NCBI GenBank assembly: GCA_029204225.1 | Contig: CM055102.1 | Location: 29,857,632-29,921,631 of the forward strand | DNA from: Diphasiastrum complanatum | Lineage: Eukaryota > Streptophyta > Lycopodiopsida > Lycopodiales > Lycopodiaceae | Reading direction: 5' to 3' | Length of the DNA: 64,000 bases | Part shown: one piece after another, positions 21,296 through 32,320 of the stretch | Position numbering within the stretch: position 1 is the first letter of the stretch | How the letters are laid out: each line of letters begins with the position of its first letter | Position numbers and translations under genes: made by a program | Notes under the pieces: model-generated | The model's database searches: none | Told to the model about the DNA's origin: nothing | Seen by the model: the letters and a program-made list of their open reading frames with translations, nothing else

Positions 21296-22067
21296 TTAAG
21301 TGCAGTCGTCTCTAGTGGCCCTCAAGGAATAGGGAGGAGCATCGGATGCAATCCATTGTTCCACTGTGAACAGATGCTGCGCACACTCAATATGAGGACC
21401 GGTGGATGTGACTTCTATGTAATTATTGTACCAGCCTGCATGCGGGCCAGATCCATCAGAGAAGACTGTCATTTTGCAGATGGATGTAGTAAGACAGTCT
21501 CCTTTGCCACTGAATATGTCTAAATTGCCTCGCTCATAGTGGTCGTGTCCTTTTGGCATTAAACTGCCCCACTCTATGAGCTTGTCAATGAGGATTGAGT
21601 TCTCCAAGGAATCATAAAACTTAACGCCAATATTTGAGTCCGTGCCTCCTTTGGCGATGGATCCTGTCCTTACGTATACTGTGTACACACAAGAAGCCTG
21701 AGAAAGAAAAAAATCAATCAATAAGACTCATTGGGCTGCTACGGCAGCAAGTCAACATTACTCGTCATCTCCACATAAAGCAGGACAAGAGATTTCCCAG
21801 AAGCGGAAAACTATACAGAAGCAATCGTGCAGAGATGCAACAATCCAGAGACAAAATGATTGGATAACTTATACAGCAACAGAAAAGGTCCGAAAATTTG
21901 TGAGAGACAGGAGATAGACAGAGAGAGAATCCATCTACCTGATCAGTTGAAGGGAGAAATGGGTTGTCGAGAGGTGCCGACTCTGCAACAGATGCAATGC
22001 CGAGTAGGAGAAGAAAGAGCCCCGCAGCTACACACACCTTACCTTCCATGCCTACTTTTTCTTCCAA
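21296..22067 (-). CDS. Secreted or ER-entering PLAT/LH2-domain protein
   Basis: Two exons on the minus strand: 22067-21939 (43 codons, ending at the donor CAG|GTAGAT) and 21697-21296 (133 codons plus stop, after the acceptor TTTCTTTCTCAG). Together they give 176 residues, close to plant PLAT-domain proteins of about 180. Residues 8-30 form a signal peptide with core AAGLFLLLLGIA. Exon 2 is a single PLAT domain: CVYTVYVRTGSIAKGGTDSN, then LIEWGSLM, HYERGNLDIFSGKG, CLTTSICKMTVFSDGSG, WYNNYIEVTSTGPH and FTVEQWIASDAPPY. In Arabidopsis such proteins are ER-associated and linked to abiotic stress tolerance. The alternative start at the second Met (residue 7) gives a more compact signal peptide. The frame is intact and intron phase is 0. 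Confidence 0.93.
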
Positions 22068-22110
22068 GAAGGTGTAACCCCACCCAACTGAATCACTATT
22101 CTACTTATCA

Positions 22111-22118
22111 CTTATATA
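22111..22118 (-). promoter_or_regulatory. Probable TATA box of the PLAT gene
   Basis: TATATAAG on the minus strand, 44 bp upstream of the first ATG at 22067. This would give a transcription start near 22085 and a very short 5' UTR. Confidence 0.45.
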
Positions 22119-22749
22119 ACCAAGTAAACTGTTGATCATCAAAATTTCTTTAGCACTGACAAACATGAGGTGAGGGAGGAGTTCCCTGCTGCTTCCTTCC
22201 TACACGTCTCTACTCTGTGCCTGTGAGTGACTGACTGAGGGATGTAGGAGTGTGTGAGTGTGTAGTATAGGATAGAGCAGAGCTCGTGTGGTCACGAGTT
22301 CAATGCTTAAAATGCATCGCCAAATTACAAACCCATCACAAAGTAACGTAGAACTGAGTAGAACTGACGTGTAATAAAAGTGGCAGGGTAGGGTGGCAGA
22401 ATGAATGAATGAATGCGGGTCTGGAGTTACTTGGGCGTGGATAACGTGATTCATCAAACAGCCAAAATTGGAGGGGCTTTGGAGTCCCAAATTACACAAA
22501 TGTTTTATGGCACTTGGAGTACAAACCAGCTGGCCTGGCTTTTGTTAGCACACCCGTGGACTCTTTTGTTAGCACACCCGTGGACTTTGGACTTGACTGC
22601 CACCATGAGGGACCAGGGTGGTTTTCACATGGAAAAGGGCCAGGTCCATTTCAAAATATACACTACTTATCCCCTAAATTTGAAAGCCCAAGTCATTCCA
22701 TGTCACTCCATTTTAAAAAACCATTTTTTAAATGGAGTGAACGGGTCTA
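22119..22749. other. Upstream region of the PLAT gene, no separate gene
   Basis: The frame 22413-23225 begins here but its first 110 codons have no domain; recognisable LINE sequence starts near 22750. A 23-bp tandem duplication of TGTTAGCACACCCGTGGACT occurs at about 22540-22585. GAATGAATGAATG is at 22401-22413. Confidence 0.5.
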
Positions 22750-23870
22750 AGTGCGTTGCTTGGTGCTCAAAAGGCTTTCCAGTAGATATCTCCTTGAAGG
22801 TTTCAATACTCCTCAACTTGGGATTAAGGCATTGGGTGTTCTCATTGTTTCTTTTGGATATGCTAGATGAATTTGCTCGTCATTCTGATTTCTTGCCAAA
22901 GCTTAGAAATTCTCAGGTTGCATTTGGAATTCTCACTCAGTGTTTTGCTCAACGTCCTAGCTATATTTTACGTTGTGTTTCTCTTTCACCTGACATGTTA
23001 TCCTTACTTCAGGATTTTGATGATACTTTACTGGGCGTATTTGGTCGCTTTTTGGGGCCAGGAACCTTTGACACTTGTGAAGGTCAGTTTTCTAAGCGGC
23101 AAATTTCTCTTCATGCCTCCTCTGGTGGTGTTGGCCTAGTATCTTCTGCTTGCATCGCACCTTTTCTCGGAAGTTGGGCTCTTGTTGCCTCTACACTAGT
23201 TTCCAGGTTTCAGCAGGGTAACTAGCCTCTTCTTCTTGATACGGTGGCTCATGTGGAGATTGGCAATTCTGCTTTTCAACATGCTCTTCGCACTGCTCGA
23301 GGTTTACTTCCACCGCTTGTACAGCCTTTTGTGCCTCCCTTCAAATTTTTGGTGACAAATCAGCAACGAGTTTCTCAGAAGACTATTTTGGAGCATCTTC
23401 ACACTTATTCCTTCGGTCAACTTATCAATGATTCACCTTCTAATGCAGTTCGAGCTCGTCTTCTTTCTTGTGCTGGTCCAGGTGCATGGGCTTGGTTGGT
23501 TGCACGTCCAGTTCTTTCACTTTTGCAACTCAATAATGATTTGTTTATAACTGCCCTTCGAACCAGATTGGGACTTCCACATCCAATGTTAATTGGTCTC
23601 TCTAAGTGTTCATGTGGGCATGTGTTGGATTCCTTGGGTACTCATCTTATGCGGTGCCCCTCAGGTGGAGAACGTATTATTTCACATGATTCCATTCGTG
23701 ATGCCCTTGCTGCTATTGCTCATGATAGTGGTTTTCATGTTGTTCGAGAACAAACACATTTTACCAGGGCATTCTTCACAATCTTCTCGACGACGAGTTG
23801 ACCTTGTTCTCTCGCGTAATATAATTCGTACTCTAGGAGATGTTGTCATTGCTGATCCCTGACGTCAGGC
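22750..23870 (+). mobile_element. 5'-truncated LINE with R2-like C-terminus
   Basis: 22750-23225 reads like the region after the RT palm (DFLPKLRNSQVAFGILTQCF, RPSYILRCV, LLQDFDDTLLGVFGRFLG). After a stop at 23223-23225 the frame 23244-23801 continues with LHTYSFGQLINDSPSNAVRARLLS, ALRTRLGLP and a zinc-finger-like CSCGHVLDSLGTHLMRC. The next frame (to 23862) reads RRRVDLVLSRNIIRTLGDVVIADP in part, resembling the PD-x-D/E region of the restriction-like endonuclease found at the end of R2-type LINEs. The RT catalytic box is missing, as expected for 5' truncation. A stop and a frameshift (near 23780) make it dead. The R2-like assignment is inference from motif order. Confidence 0.6.
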
Positions 23871-24896
23871 ACCCGATGAAAATTTCATCCCCTTTGCCTT
23901 GGAAACATATGGTTGTCTACACAAAAAATTTAATAATTTTTATCTTTATGTGCAGAGCTTATGGTGAAATGCCAAGGACAAAGCATTACCTTACCATCCG
24001 TCATTGTTTCTTTCTACCGTTAGCGTATTTCTATTGCAGTACAACGTTCACAGGCGTTTTCAATTCTTCGACGGACTCAGTTTGCAGGAGCGGTTGCTTC
24101 AAAGCTTCATGCGTTATCTATTACTGGATCTATTTTAGTTAGTGATTTACATCAGGCAGTTGGTTTTAGTAATTAGCTCACTATTTTAAATTTTTACTTA
24201 GCTATTGGGTAGCTTGATTCATTTTTGCCGTTCAACGGTATTATTTTAAATACTTTAACATAAAGAGTAAGGTTGATCCTAATCTTTACATCCAAAGCAA
24301 GATTTAGATATAGTGTTCATTGTTTATTACGTGGATGATTTGATTATTACAGGAAGTAATGAGAGCTTAATTGATGAAATCAAATCAGATCTTTCCAATG
24401 CTTTTGACATGAGCGATCTAGGATTGATGCACTATTGTCTTGGCATTGAATTATGGCAAAAGGAAAAGGTTGTCTTTCTTACACAAAGCAAGTATGCATG
24501 AGATTTGTTTTATAAGTTCAATATGCAGGATTGTAAGCCTTCGAGTACACTGATGAATGTCAACATGAAGCTTACTACATATGATGAATCTGAGAAAGTA
24601 GATGCTTACTTGTACAGGCAGCTGGTGGGTAGTTTGATCTATTTGACACACACGACCTGATATTTCTTATGTTGTTGGTGTTGTTAGTCAATTTATGCAA
24701 AATCCTAGTCAAGCACACTGGAAGTCTACTAAACGTATTCTCAGGTACATTCGAGGGATGTTGAATTTTGGTTTGAAGTATGATCAGCCTGAAGCGCCAA
24801 TGTTGGTAGGTTACATAGATGCTGATTGGACAGGTAATATTGATGATAGAAGATCTATCAGTGGTCATATGTTCAGTTATGGTACAACTGCATTTT

Positions 24897-25043
24897 CCTT
24901 CTCCTCGTGTGAATCAGTGCCCATGTGCTCCAATTACGCTCACACATGGAGGCAGCACAGCTACCAGGGTTTGCTTTTTGCATATCCAACTGATTGCAGC
25001 TCCGCACGCTATTGTACATCCTCCAGTAATGGACTTGATATCA
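24897..25043 (-). mobile_element. Inverted copia RNase H fragment inside RNase H
   Basis: Read on the minus strand this 147-bp insert encodes ITGGCTIACGAAISWICKKQ followed by TLVAVL. That is the same RNase H segment (usually ...GAISWSSKKQ-x-TVALSS) that it interrupts, but from a different copia lineage and in the opposite orientation. The flanking plus-strand sequence would otherwise run straight through as TTAISWSSKKQ. Confidence 0.7.
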
Positions 25044-25399
25044 TCCATGGAGCAGCAAAAAACAATCTACAGTAGTCTTATCTTCGACGGAAGCTTAATA
25101 TCGTGCACTCAGCAATGCTACACAGGAAACAGTATGGCTACGAAGATTTCTTGTTGATTTACGTCAATCATAGGTGGATGCAACTACTATTTCTTTCGAC
25201 AACCAAAGCTGCATTCACCTTGCCAAAAATCCAGTTCTACATGCTCGAACCAAGCACATCGAAATACATTGATCTTGTTTTTTGTAAATTCGAAGATCAA
25301 ATGGCAGATATTTTTACTAAGTCATTAGGTAGATGTAAATTTGAAAAGTTTTGTACTTTATTAGGAATAGAAGAATGTAATTTTATCATTGAGGAAGAG

Positions 25400-25637
25400 T
25401 GTTAGAAACCAATGATAAACTTGTTATTGTTTATGATTTACTGTTGACAACTGTTACCAACTGTAAATAGCTGTAGGCTAGTCTATAGTCAATTACTAGT
25501 TCTCTCTCTCTCTATATATTCAGGGTTTATTGTACTCTCTTTCATTCAGTATGATACAGTGTGATGGTGTCTTCTTCCTCTTTCTCTTGGTGATTGCTTA
25601 TGGTGAATGATTGAGAGTGCTTATCAGATCTTTGACA
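25400..25637 (+). repeat. 3' LTR of the second copia copy
   Basis: TGTTAGAAACCAATGATAAA at 25400 follows the end of RNase H. The LTR ends ...TTTGACA at 25637 by alignment with the LTR at 263-518. It contains a short CT run and TATATATTC near 25513-25521. Confidence 0.7.
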
Positions 25638-25900
25638 CAATTGATATCTGTCAATTAAATGTCGGATTAATGATGGGCCAATTTGGGGTGTGGATGCTAA
25701 TTTGATCCAATGGCACGCCCAAATCTTTCTATTTATTGCGTCTCGGCATCGGCAAATAATAGGGATCGACTCGCAATTGGTGAGGGCTGGCAACATAGCT
25801 CGTAATAGAATCTGGAGCTTTTTCAAAACCTGTTGTGCGCCAAGCCGGCTGCTCTCCCAATGCGAGTAGTCTAGACAGATGCGGATGTTAATGCAAATTT

Positions 25901-26434
25901 TTTTGAATCTGGTCCTCGATGGTGATTGGTTTTTGAAATAAAATTTTGGTCCCTGATGAAGATGGACCGGCTTCAAGAGCTTGGGTGTCCGTTGTTTTTG
26001 GAATTTCAGGAGCTCCACCCTGGTCCATGCCTGTATCGAATCCTATATCCATTTTTGCCTATTCCTGGTGATGAGGCGAGAACTGTGGCATGAGTGGAAC
26101 TGAAATATGAGGCCGGACTTCCAACACCTGAGCGGTTGTCTTTTCATAATCTTTAATAATATCTTTTGCCTTGCCAAACTCAGTGGTTGCCGTCCTTTTA
26201 AGTCAATTAAATTTCCCTTGAAACCCCGCTGCAGTATGGTAGGTTTCCACTTTTTGGAACAAGTATCTGATTTCGTCCAGTGTGACTGGGCGATTAGGCA
26301 CTTGGGTCTGTAAATAGGAATCGCATTCAAGGGTGGTCACATCCAATTCACCTTGAAGACGTTCGCATTCCAACTCGGCTAAGTCCAATTGGCCTGCCAG
26401 CAACAAGACTTGTTGTTTTGAATCTTGGACCGCT
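25901..26434 (-). repeat. Direct duplication, left copy, of coiled-coil gene sequence
   Basis: About 534 bp matching 26684-27220 with roughly 90 percent identity by eye, both starting TTTTGAATCTGGTCCTCGAT. It encodes VQDSKQQVLLLAGQLDL and DVTTLECDSYLQTQVP. It carries small indels that break the frame (the Ala-Gly change near 26228). Confidence 0.85.
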
Positions 26435-26493
26435 AATATTCCTTTCAATGAAATGCATTTCAATTTGGACCTTTCCACTTGAAAGGTGATTGC
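26435..26493 (-). repeat. Dispersed 57-59 bp repeat, copy 1
   Basis: On the minus strand it begins CAATCACCTTTCAAGTGGAA and continues with AATTGAAATGCATTTCATTG. The same sequence with about eight changes is at 62264-62320 on the plus strand. Both encode a peptide like ITFQ-x-E...LKCISLKGI. It borders the left duplicate copy. Confidence 0.7.
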
Positions 26494-26683
26494 CTGAAAA
26501 AAAAAAACCTTGTAGCACCTTTCAACCTTTTAACATGAAAAGTTTCATAACTGCCTTTCTAAACACAAGACCTTAATAAAATGGAACAATAGTATGTCAA
26601 GATTCAAAAGTGCCAATCATATTGTGGCATTTCATTTAACACTTATCAACCAAATGTGAAATAGGGGTGATCCATTGCCCATA

Positions 26684-28023
26684 TTTTGAATCTGGTCCTC
26701 GATGGTGACTGGTTTTTAAAACAAAATTTTGGTCCCTGATGAAGATGGACCGGCTTCAACAGCTTGGGTGTCTGTTGTTTTTGGAATTTCAGGAGCTCCA
26801 CCCTGGTCCATGCCTGTATCGAATCATGTATCCATTTCTGCCTGTTCCTGGTGCTGAGGTGAGAATTGTGGCATGAGTGGAACTGGAATTTGAGGCTCGA
26901 CTTCCAACACCTGAGCAGTTGTCTTTTCATAATCTTTAATAATATCTTTTGTCTTGCCAAACTCAGTGGTTGACGTCCTTTTGAGTTTATTGAATTTTCC
27001 TTGAAACTCCGCCAGTGCAGTATGGTAGGTTTCCACTTTTTGGAACAAGTATTTGATTTCGTCCGGTGTGACTGGGCGATCAGGCACTTGGGTGTGTAAA
27101 TAGGAATCGCATTCAAGGGTGGTCACATCCAATTCACCTTGAAGACGTTCGCGTTCCAACTCGGTTAAGTCCAATTGGCCTGCCAACAACAAGACTTGTT
27201 GTTTTGAATCTTGGACCGCTTTGTCCACTTTGTCTTGCGTCGTGGTGAGTGCATTTTAAAGGGTCGCCACATAGTCTTCCAGGTGTTGGGCGGACTGGTT
27301 GGCCTTCTTTAACTCAGCTTCAAACTTTGCCTCGTGTTGTTTGTCAATCTTCAACTCGCGGTTCAACTGAATAATCTTTTGGCTAATCAGTGTGTTCTCT
27401 GTGCCTAGATTTGATATGCGCTTGTTCATGTTTTTTTTCTCATCAATCATGGTCTGGATCACTCGCGCAAGGTTTGAAACTAGACCCATTGCGTCACCAG
27501 AATCCACGGTCGTCGAAACAACAATAGTAGGAGCAACAGGAAAACCTCCAATAGGAATTGTGCCGACTGGCCTCAGGTGTGTGGCCGGTTCTTCTTCTTC
27601 GAATATATATTCTGCTTCAAAACCCTTTGACATTGTGGTGTCGAATTGCTTTGGTGAAGGAACAACATGAACGACCCTGAGGGTGTCCGGTGCGGCTTCA
27701 GCTTGATCTAGCGGTGTGAGCTGGAAAGAATCATCAAAGCCAATAGATGTATTATGGAATTGTCCGAATCTTCTTCTAGGGGATTGGAGTGCAAAGGGAT
27801 TGGGGCTTTTGGGCATTTCAAAGATCTCATCTGGGCCCAATGGATTGGAATCATCCAACATATCCATGAAAGACAGAGGCGAGGGATGCATCAGTGGATT
27901 GAGGGACAGGTAGCTCAGTGCGGATCGCAACAGGGGGTGGAAGCGCAGTGGGGGTAAGCATGTTTTGGTGGTACAAAAATAAAAAACCAATTTTTCATTG
28001 TACCTTTTGGTAGGACATTTCAT
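26684..28023 (-). pseudogene. Coiled-coil protein of unknown function, with in-frame stops
   Basis: 28023-27256 is open for 255 codons and 27228-26824 for 134 more in the same phase; the two are separated only by one TAA at 27253-27255. The N-terminal part is hydrophilic with Pro/Ser-rich patches (DDSNPLGPDEIFEMP, SPRRRFGQF). The C-terminal two-thirds is heptad-rich coiled coil (MIDEKKNMNKRISNLGTEN, QKIIQLNRELKIDKQHEAKF, LDLTELERERLQGELD). After a TGA at 26823 the frame continues as FDTGMDQGGAPEIPKTTDTQ; the duplicate copy has GGA at the stop, so the ancestor read through. I do not recognise the family. Nearby retroelements and the partial duplication suggest a transposon accessory protein or a decayed host gene. 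Confidence 0.55.
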
Positions 28024-28416
28024 TTTTTGGGGATTTTATTACTCATAATTGTTTTAAGTCTACATTAAAAATGACAACTTTTTAGGGGGACGAAAATTAA
28101 TTCTCCCAGTTTCATTCCATATTGAACGAAATGCAAAAATTCCAGTTACGTAAATTTTTGGAAGTACCGAAATTGTTTTAAATTTCATCAGGAAAAATTG
28201 TGCATAGGATATAGGGAATTTCTTGGTAGTTAAAATCATTTTATCTTGATGGATCTCCTAGAGGTTCTAGTAGGATGAACTATTACGCCTTCTAATTTTG
28301 GATGTTCTAAGGGTATCTGTACCAAGAAGCATTTATGAATTGCCTACAAGAAATTGTGGAGAGTTTTGGACTATAATTCTTAGTTTATCTAACTTTTCAA
28401 CTTTGATCTCCAGAAT
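28024..28416. other. Intergenic, AT-rich; no gene seen
   Basis: No domain or repeat identified. It lies between the start of the coiled-coil frame and a gypsy integrase scrap. Confidence 0.5.
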
Positions 28417-28600
28417 TTGATGGTGATAAAACGTCCATTAGAAATACCAACTAGTAAATGGAAAAGTATTTCCATGGATTTCATAATAGGCTTGTCTAAG
28501 ACCCAGAAGGTTCATGATGCTATATGGGTCACAGTCACAGTTGACCGTTTGACCAAAATGGCTCATTTTATTCAGACCAAAACAACCGTCAAGGCTCCAG
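28417..28600 (+). pseudogene. Gypsy integrase core fragment
   Basis: Reads RPLEIPTSKWKSISMDFIIG, then LSKTQKVHDAIWV and VDRLTKMAHFIQTKTT. This is the N-terminal half of the gypsy integrase core, including the first catalytic Asp of DDE (the D of SMDFI). At about 28600 the similarity stops abruptly and a CATGCA-rich sequence follows. The reading frame to 28698 is a chimera. Confidence 0.88.
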
Positions 28601-31600
28601 TAATGCCCATGCAGACACATGCAAGAGCATGCAGACACGTGCATGTGACAGTAGGGGGCCATGCAATCCTTTGGCTGGGACCACACATGCATCAGTAACC
28701 CATGCATGCAGCATGTACGGTGGGTGCCAGTAGCAACTACCGCCTACCACAGCCATGCAGATTCACATTGGGCTAGGAGAGGCATTCTATAAGAGAGTGC
28801 ATTGGTTGGGTGGATCGGACTAGCTTTGCCTTCTACATGGTTATGCTGTTTCTAATAGAAACAAAATAACTTGGGGCCATAGAATTAAGTTAAACTAGTT
28901 AGAGATCTAAAATTCAAGTTTAAAAGAAAAGAAAAAAACTAAATTTGGCAAACTAGTGAGAGGCATCAATCATGTGAGTGTATCTTTTGCCAATATGGTA
29001 CCACATGAATTATTTGAATGTCTCTTTTGCTGATTTGACACCATTAAATCCTTGCCATTAGAAGGGCAATGCCTTCCCAAAAAATAAAAGGGCACCTTTG
29101 TACTCCAATTTAATGTTCATTTGGAAGAGGAAAATTCTAAAATTTTAAAAGAGCATCCATATTGTCTTGTCTTCAATATTCTTTGCTATTGCTTACATGA
29201 ACAATGGGCTTGTCATATCTTTCAATTATTTTTGTATACATCTTGTAACAAAGAGTACCTCCCCTATTCTTCTTCTAAGTGTTGTGATTTGGTTCTTGAC
29301 TTTGTGGTAAAAAGAAACATGGTAACTAGGACTATGGTAAGTAGGATTGTTGACGAATGGAAATGTGGTAGGAAGAGGACTAACCATGCTCAAGACAAGA
29401 TAACACTCCCTTGAGAATGAACTGTATGACAGTGTAGTTGCTTTCCCATGCTCTTGCTACTCCACAAACGTTGGATGTAAAAGTTAAGGAAAAGTAACAT
29501 GAGGCCACTATAATTTTTGGCACCATTGTTAGGGAGTTAATTAGCAGCCATTTGTGCTTGATTGGTTGTAGATTTATTTTGTTGATTTGGTGAGTGGTAG
29601 AACTAAACTTTGCATTTAGTAATAGTTTGTGGTTGTAACCTACGCTTAATTAGTAGTCTCCATGAACAAACATGGAATAATTAACATAATCTCCAATTAC
29701 CTCCATGAAAGTTATCTCCCAATCAATTTAAAGTAACAATAGAAAAAGTCTAGAAAAATCATAAAAACCTTTTATATGAATCCACAAAAAAAATAACAAG
29801 GTTGTTCAAAATTGCTCAGACAACCCACCTCTAGATTGTCCATTTAGGCTTTCTGTGAGGACAACAAAAGCTTCTTAGTAGATTCGGAGCCTCTGTGAAG
29901 TTTCTTATCATAAAAATTGAAACTTCCAGAATCCTTGCCAGAACAAAAAATTCACAATTGTCTGAAATTCATCAAGGAACCCTTGCTTGAGTAAAAAATA
30001 CAAAAACAGATCCACTATCAAACTTGCAAAAGTTCTTCTTTGCAAGAGTTGCTCCTATGAGAGTTCATTGAATAAAAAATTTGATAAATTGCATACAGAA
30101 CCCTTGCAAACTATCATTTCCTGTCAAAAACCTTTGCACAACTTCAAAACATTAAGAAAAATTATCTATCAAATTTGCGATAATTTCTAAGTAGCATAAG
30201 ACTCTTGCGAGAGTTATTCTCATTCAAAGCATTTATGCAACTTGAGTAACCTTTACCGACCACTCAGAATCCTCACAAATTCTAGTGTATGAACCTTTGC
30301 AAGACCCATTGGAGCTAGAAGACATTAAAGTATATCTCTAATCATATTTGCGAATGTTTATATTGAGAAAAAATGTGAAATACCACTCAAAAGTCAAATT
30401 AGCCAAATGACAACTCAAATCTCATTCTGAAAGTTCAGTAGTTTTAAAAAGTTTTCAAAAATATTGTAACCCTACTGAAAACAGAAAACATTGATCTCAT
30501 CAAAAAATACCAAATGCAGGCCAAAGAATGGCACCTCCTCCACATCAACGTCGCATGGCATTACCAACACCACTAGTATTGAGACACAATCAAATAGCAC
30601 AAGTAAATCTGAAAACCATGAATTCAAAGCCATTTTCTCATGTAGAAATGGAACAATGGCATGGACTTAAGGACTCTTTAACGGATCCAACCATAAAATG
30701 AGTATTATGTAACTTATGAGACAACCACAAAAATCAAAAGGAAGAACCTCTCTAAAAAAAATTTGGTGTGTAGTTGAATGTCCTAACAAGGGAATGAAAT
30801 TTGGGTATAACATAGTTACAAGCATTGTAAAGATCCTAGTGCACCAATCAACTATATATATCAATCAAACCGACATGGCCAATTTCAAAAACAAGTGACA
30901 AATCCAGAGCCTAGTCGTAGTTTCCATGCGCACTTGTGCTAGCAGTAACAAGGCACATAAGCGAAAGGAAGTAATGATGGAAGATTTGCCTACACCAACT
31001 GAATCTATAACAACAAGATTGAGTGCATTACCATCATTAGTTGTGGCTTATCCTGATGCAAGAGTAGGACATGAAAGATATCAAAATGTAAATGGTTGGA
31101 TCAAAGATCTTCAAAGTAAAAAAAAAATATCAACATTGAAAACTCTAATGGCACCTAATGGTGATGCAAGACCATCAAAATCACATCGTAATTCACCACA
31201 ATAATCAATGATAAATGCTCAATTACACAATTCGAATGCTAGAACCTAAAAATCTACGGACAGAGTTGTTGGCATGTCTATTCTTGAGCCAAATGGACAT
31301 ATCACTAAAGAGTTCTTGCTGGACGAAGAGCATATCAAATGCCATGATATAGATGAAACCATTGAAATACTAAATCTCTGAAAAGAGTAGAAATTTATAT
31401 AACAAAGTTGATATGTACAATGATGCTCCAATATGTAGACATATTTTTGCCCTTCGAGGCTCAATGAAAATGTCATTCTGGATGTCTATTCACCATTTGA
31501 GTACATTAATGTGTATTTACAATTCTTCTACTTTCTCTTCTTTATTTCCAATCTCTAACACTTCCACATCCATTTCACGTGAAGATAGCAACTAGGGTGG

Positions 31601-32320
31601 GAATGATGTATGCACATTAGGCACTGAATTCTCTACAATAGTTTTAATCATGTCTTGTCGAAAACTCGGGATCTCGTTTGAAGTAACTTTCGAAGAAGAG
31701 AACTACAATATCAAGCCATAACATTTGATAATTAAAAAAAGAAGATGTTTGAAGAAGTAAAATTAATTTATTGATATGAGAAATATAGTATGTAAAATCA
31801 TTACCTATATTAGAAGATTTATCTTGCTTGGAGAGCCACTCAAAAAATGATTTTCCATTTAAAACGGTGTACGATCCATCTTTTTGTTGGGAAGACTGAA
31901 CATCTAAAAAAAATCCAATACTTAATACGTGGTTAAAAAAAGTACATGTATATCGAGATTAAATCTAAACATGCAATAAAAACATATGTTGTTTTATTAC
32001 CTTGACGCTTGAATGTTATTGCATTTTTATGGTGATTTGTCCCAAAGTTAACTTAACACACTCACCATATGTAGTGTGAAGATTTTAGAAATCACTAAGA
32101 TTCAAAACTAACTCTTGATCTTTTTGGTTATGAATGACAACACAATTAGTATTGTTGGCATTGTAGAAGATTAACATCTACCTAATGAAAGAGATGCAAA
32201 CTCAACAAGATATTGATCAAACATCAAATATACGATAAAATGAAGTTGTTTTTTCGTACAATAATAGTAAGGTATTGTATTTCACACGTGTGGATCAAAA
32301 TCACAACAAATATGAGCATT
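28601..32320. other. 3.7 kb without supported genes, probably transposon remains
   Basis: 28601-28860 is CATGCA-rich with a TATAAGAGAG near 28791 and could be part of an LTR. Frames such as 30926-31204 (MEDLPTPTESITTRLSALP, about 90 codons) and the stretch EPNGHITKEFLLDEEHIKCHD readable near 31270-31360 look protein-like and could belong to one decayed gene. I recognise no domain and stops interrupt them. Confidence 0.4.

Larger units (their letters stand above)
24262..25637 (+). mobile_element. Second copy of the first copia family, truncated and rearranged
   Basis: It starts inside RT, just before the YVDDLIITGSNE motif, and runs through RNase H to a 3' LTR. Matching blocks with 263-4609 include DLSNAFDMSDLGLMHYCLGI, LNFGLKYDQPEAPMLVGY and the LTR start. 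Everything 5' of the RT palm is missing. RNase H is interrupted by 147 bp of foreign sequence (24897-25043), and about 40 bp near 25270 are deleted. Stops at 24499-24501 and 24658 add to the decay. Confidence 0.93.

Noticed and set aside
21634..22135. Plus-strand frames over the PLAT gene
   Set aside because: Antisense shadows of the two PLAT exons and intron.
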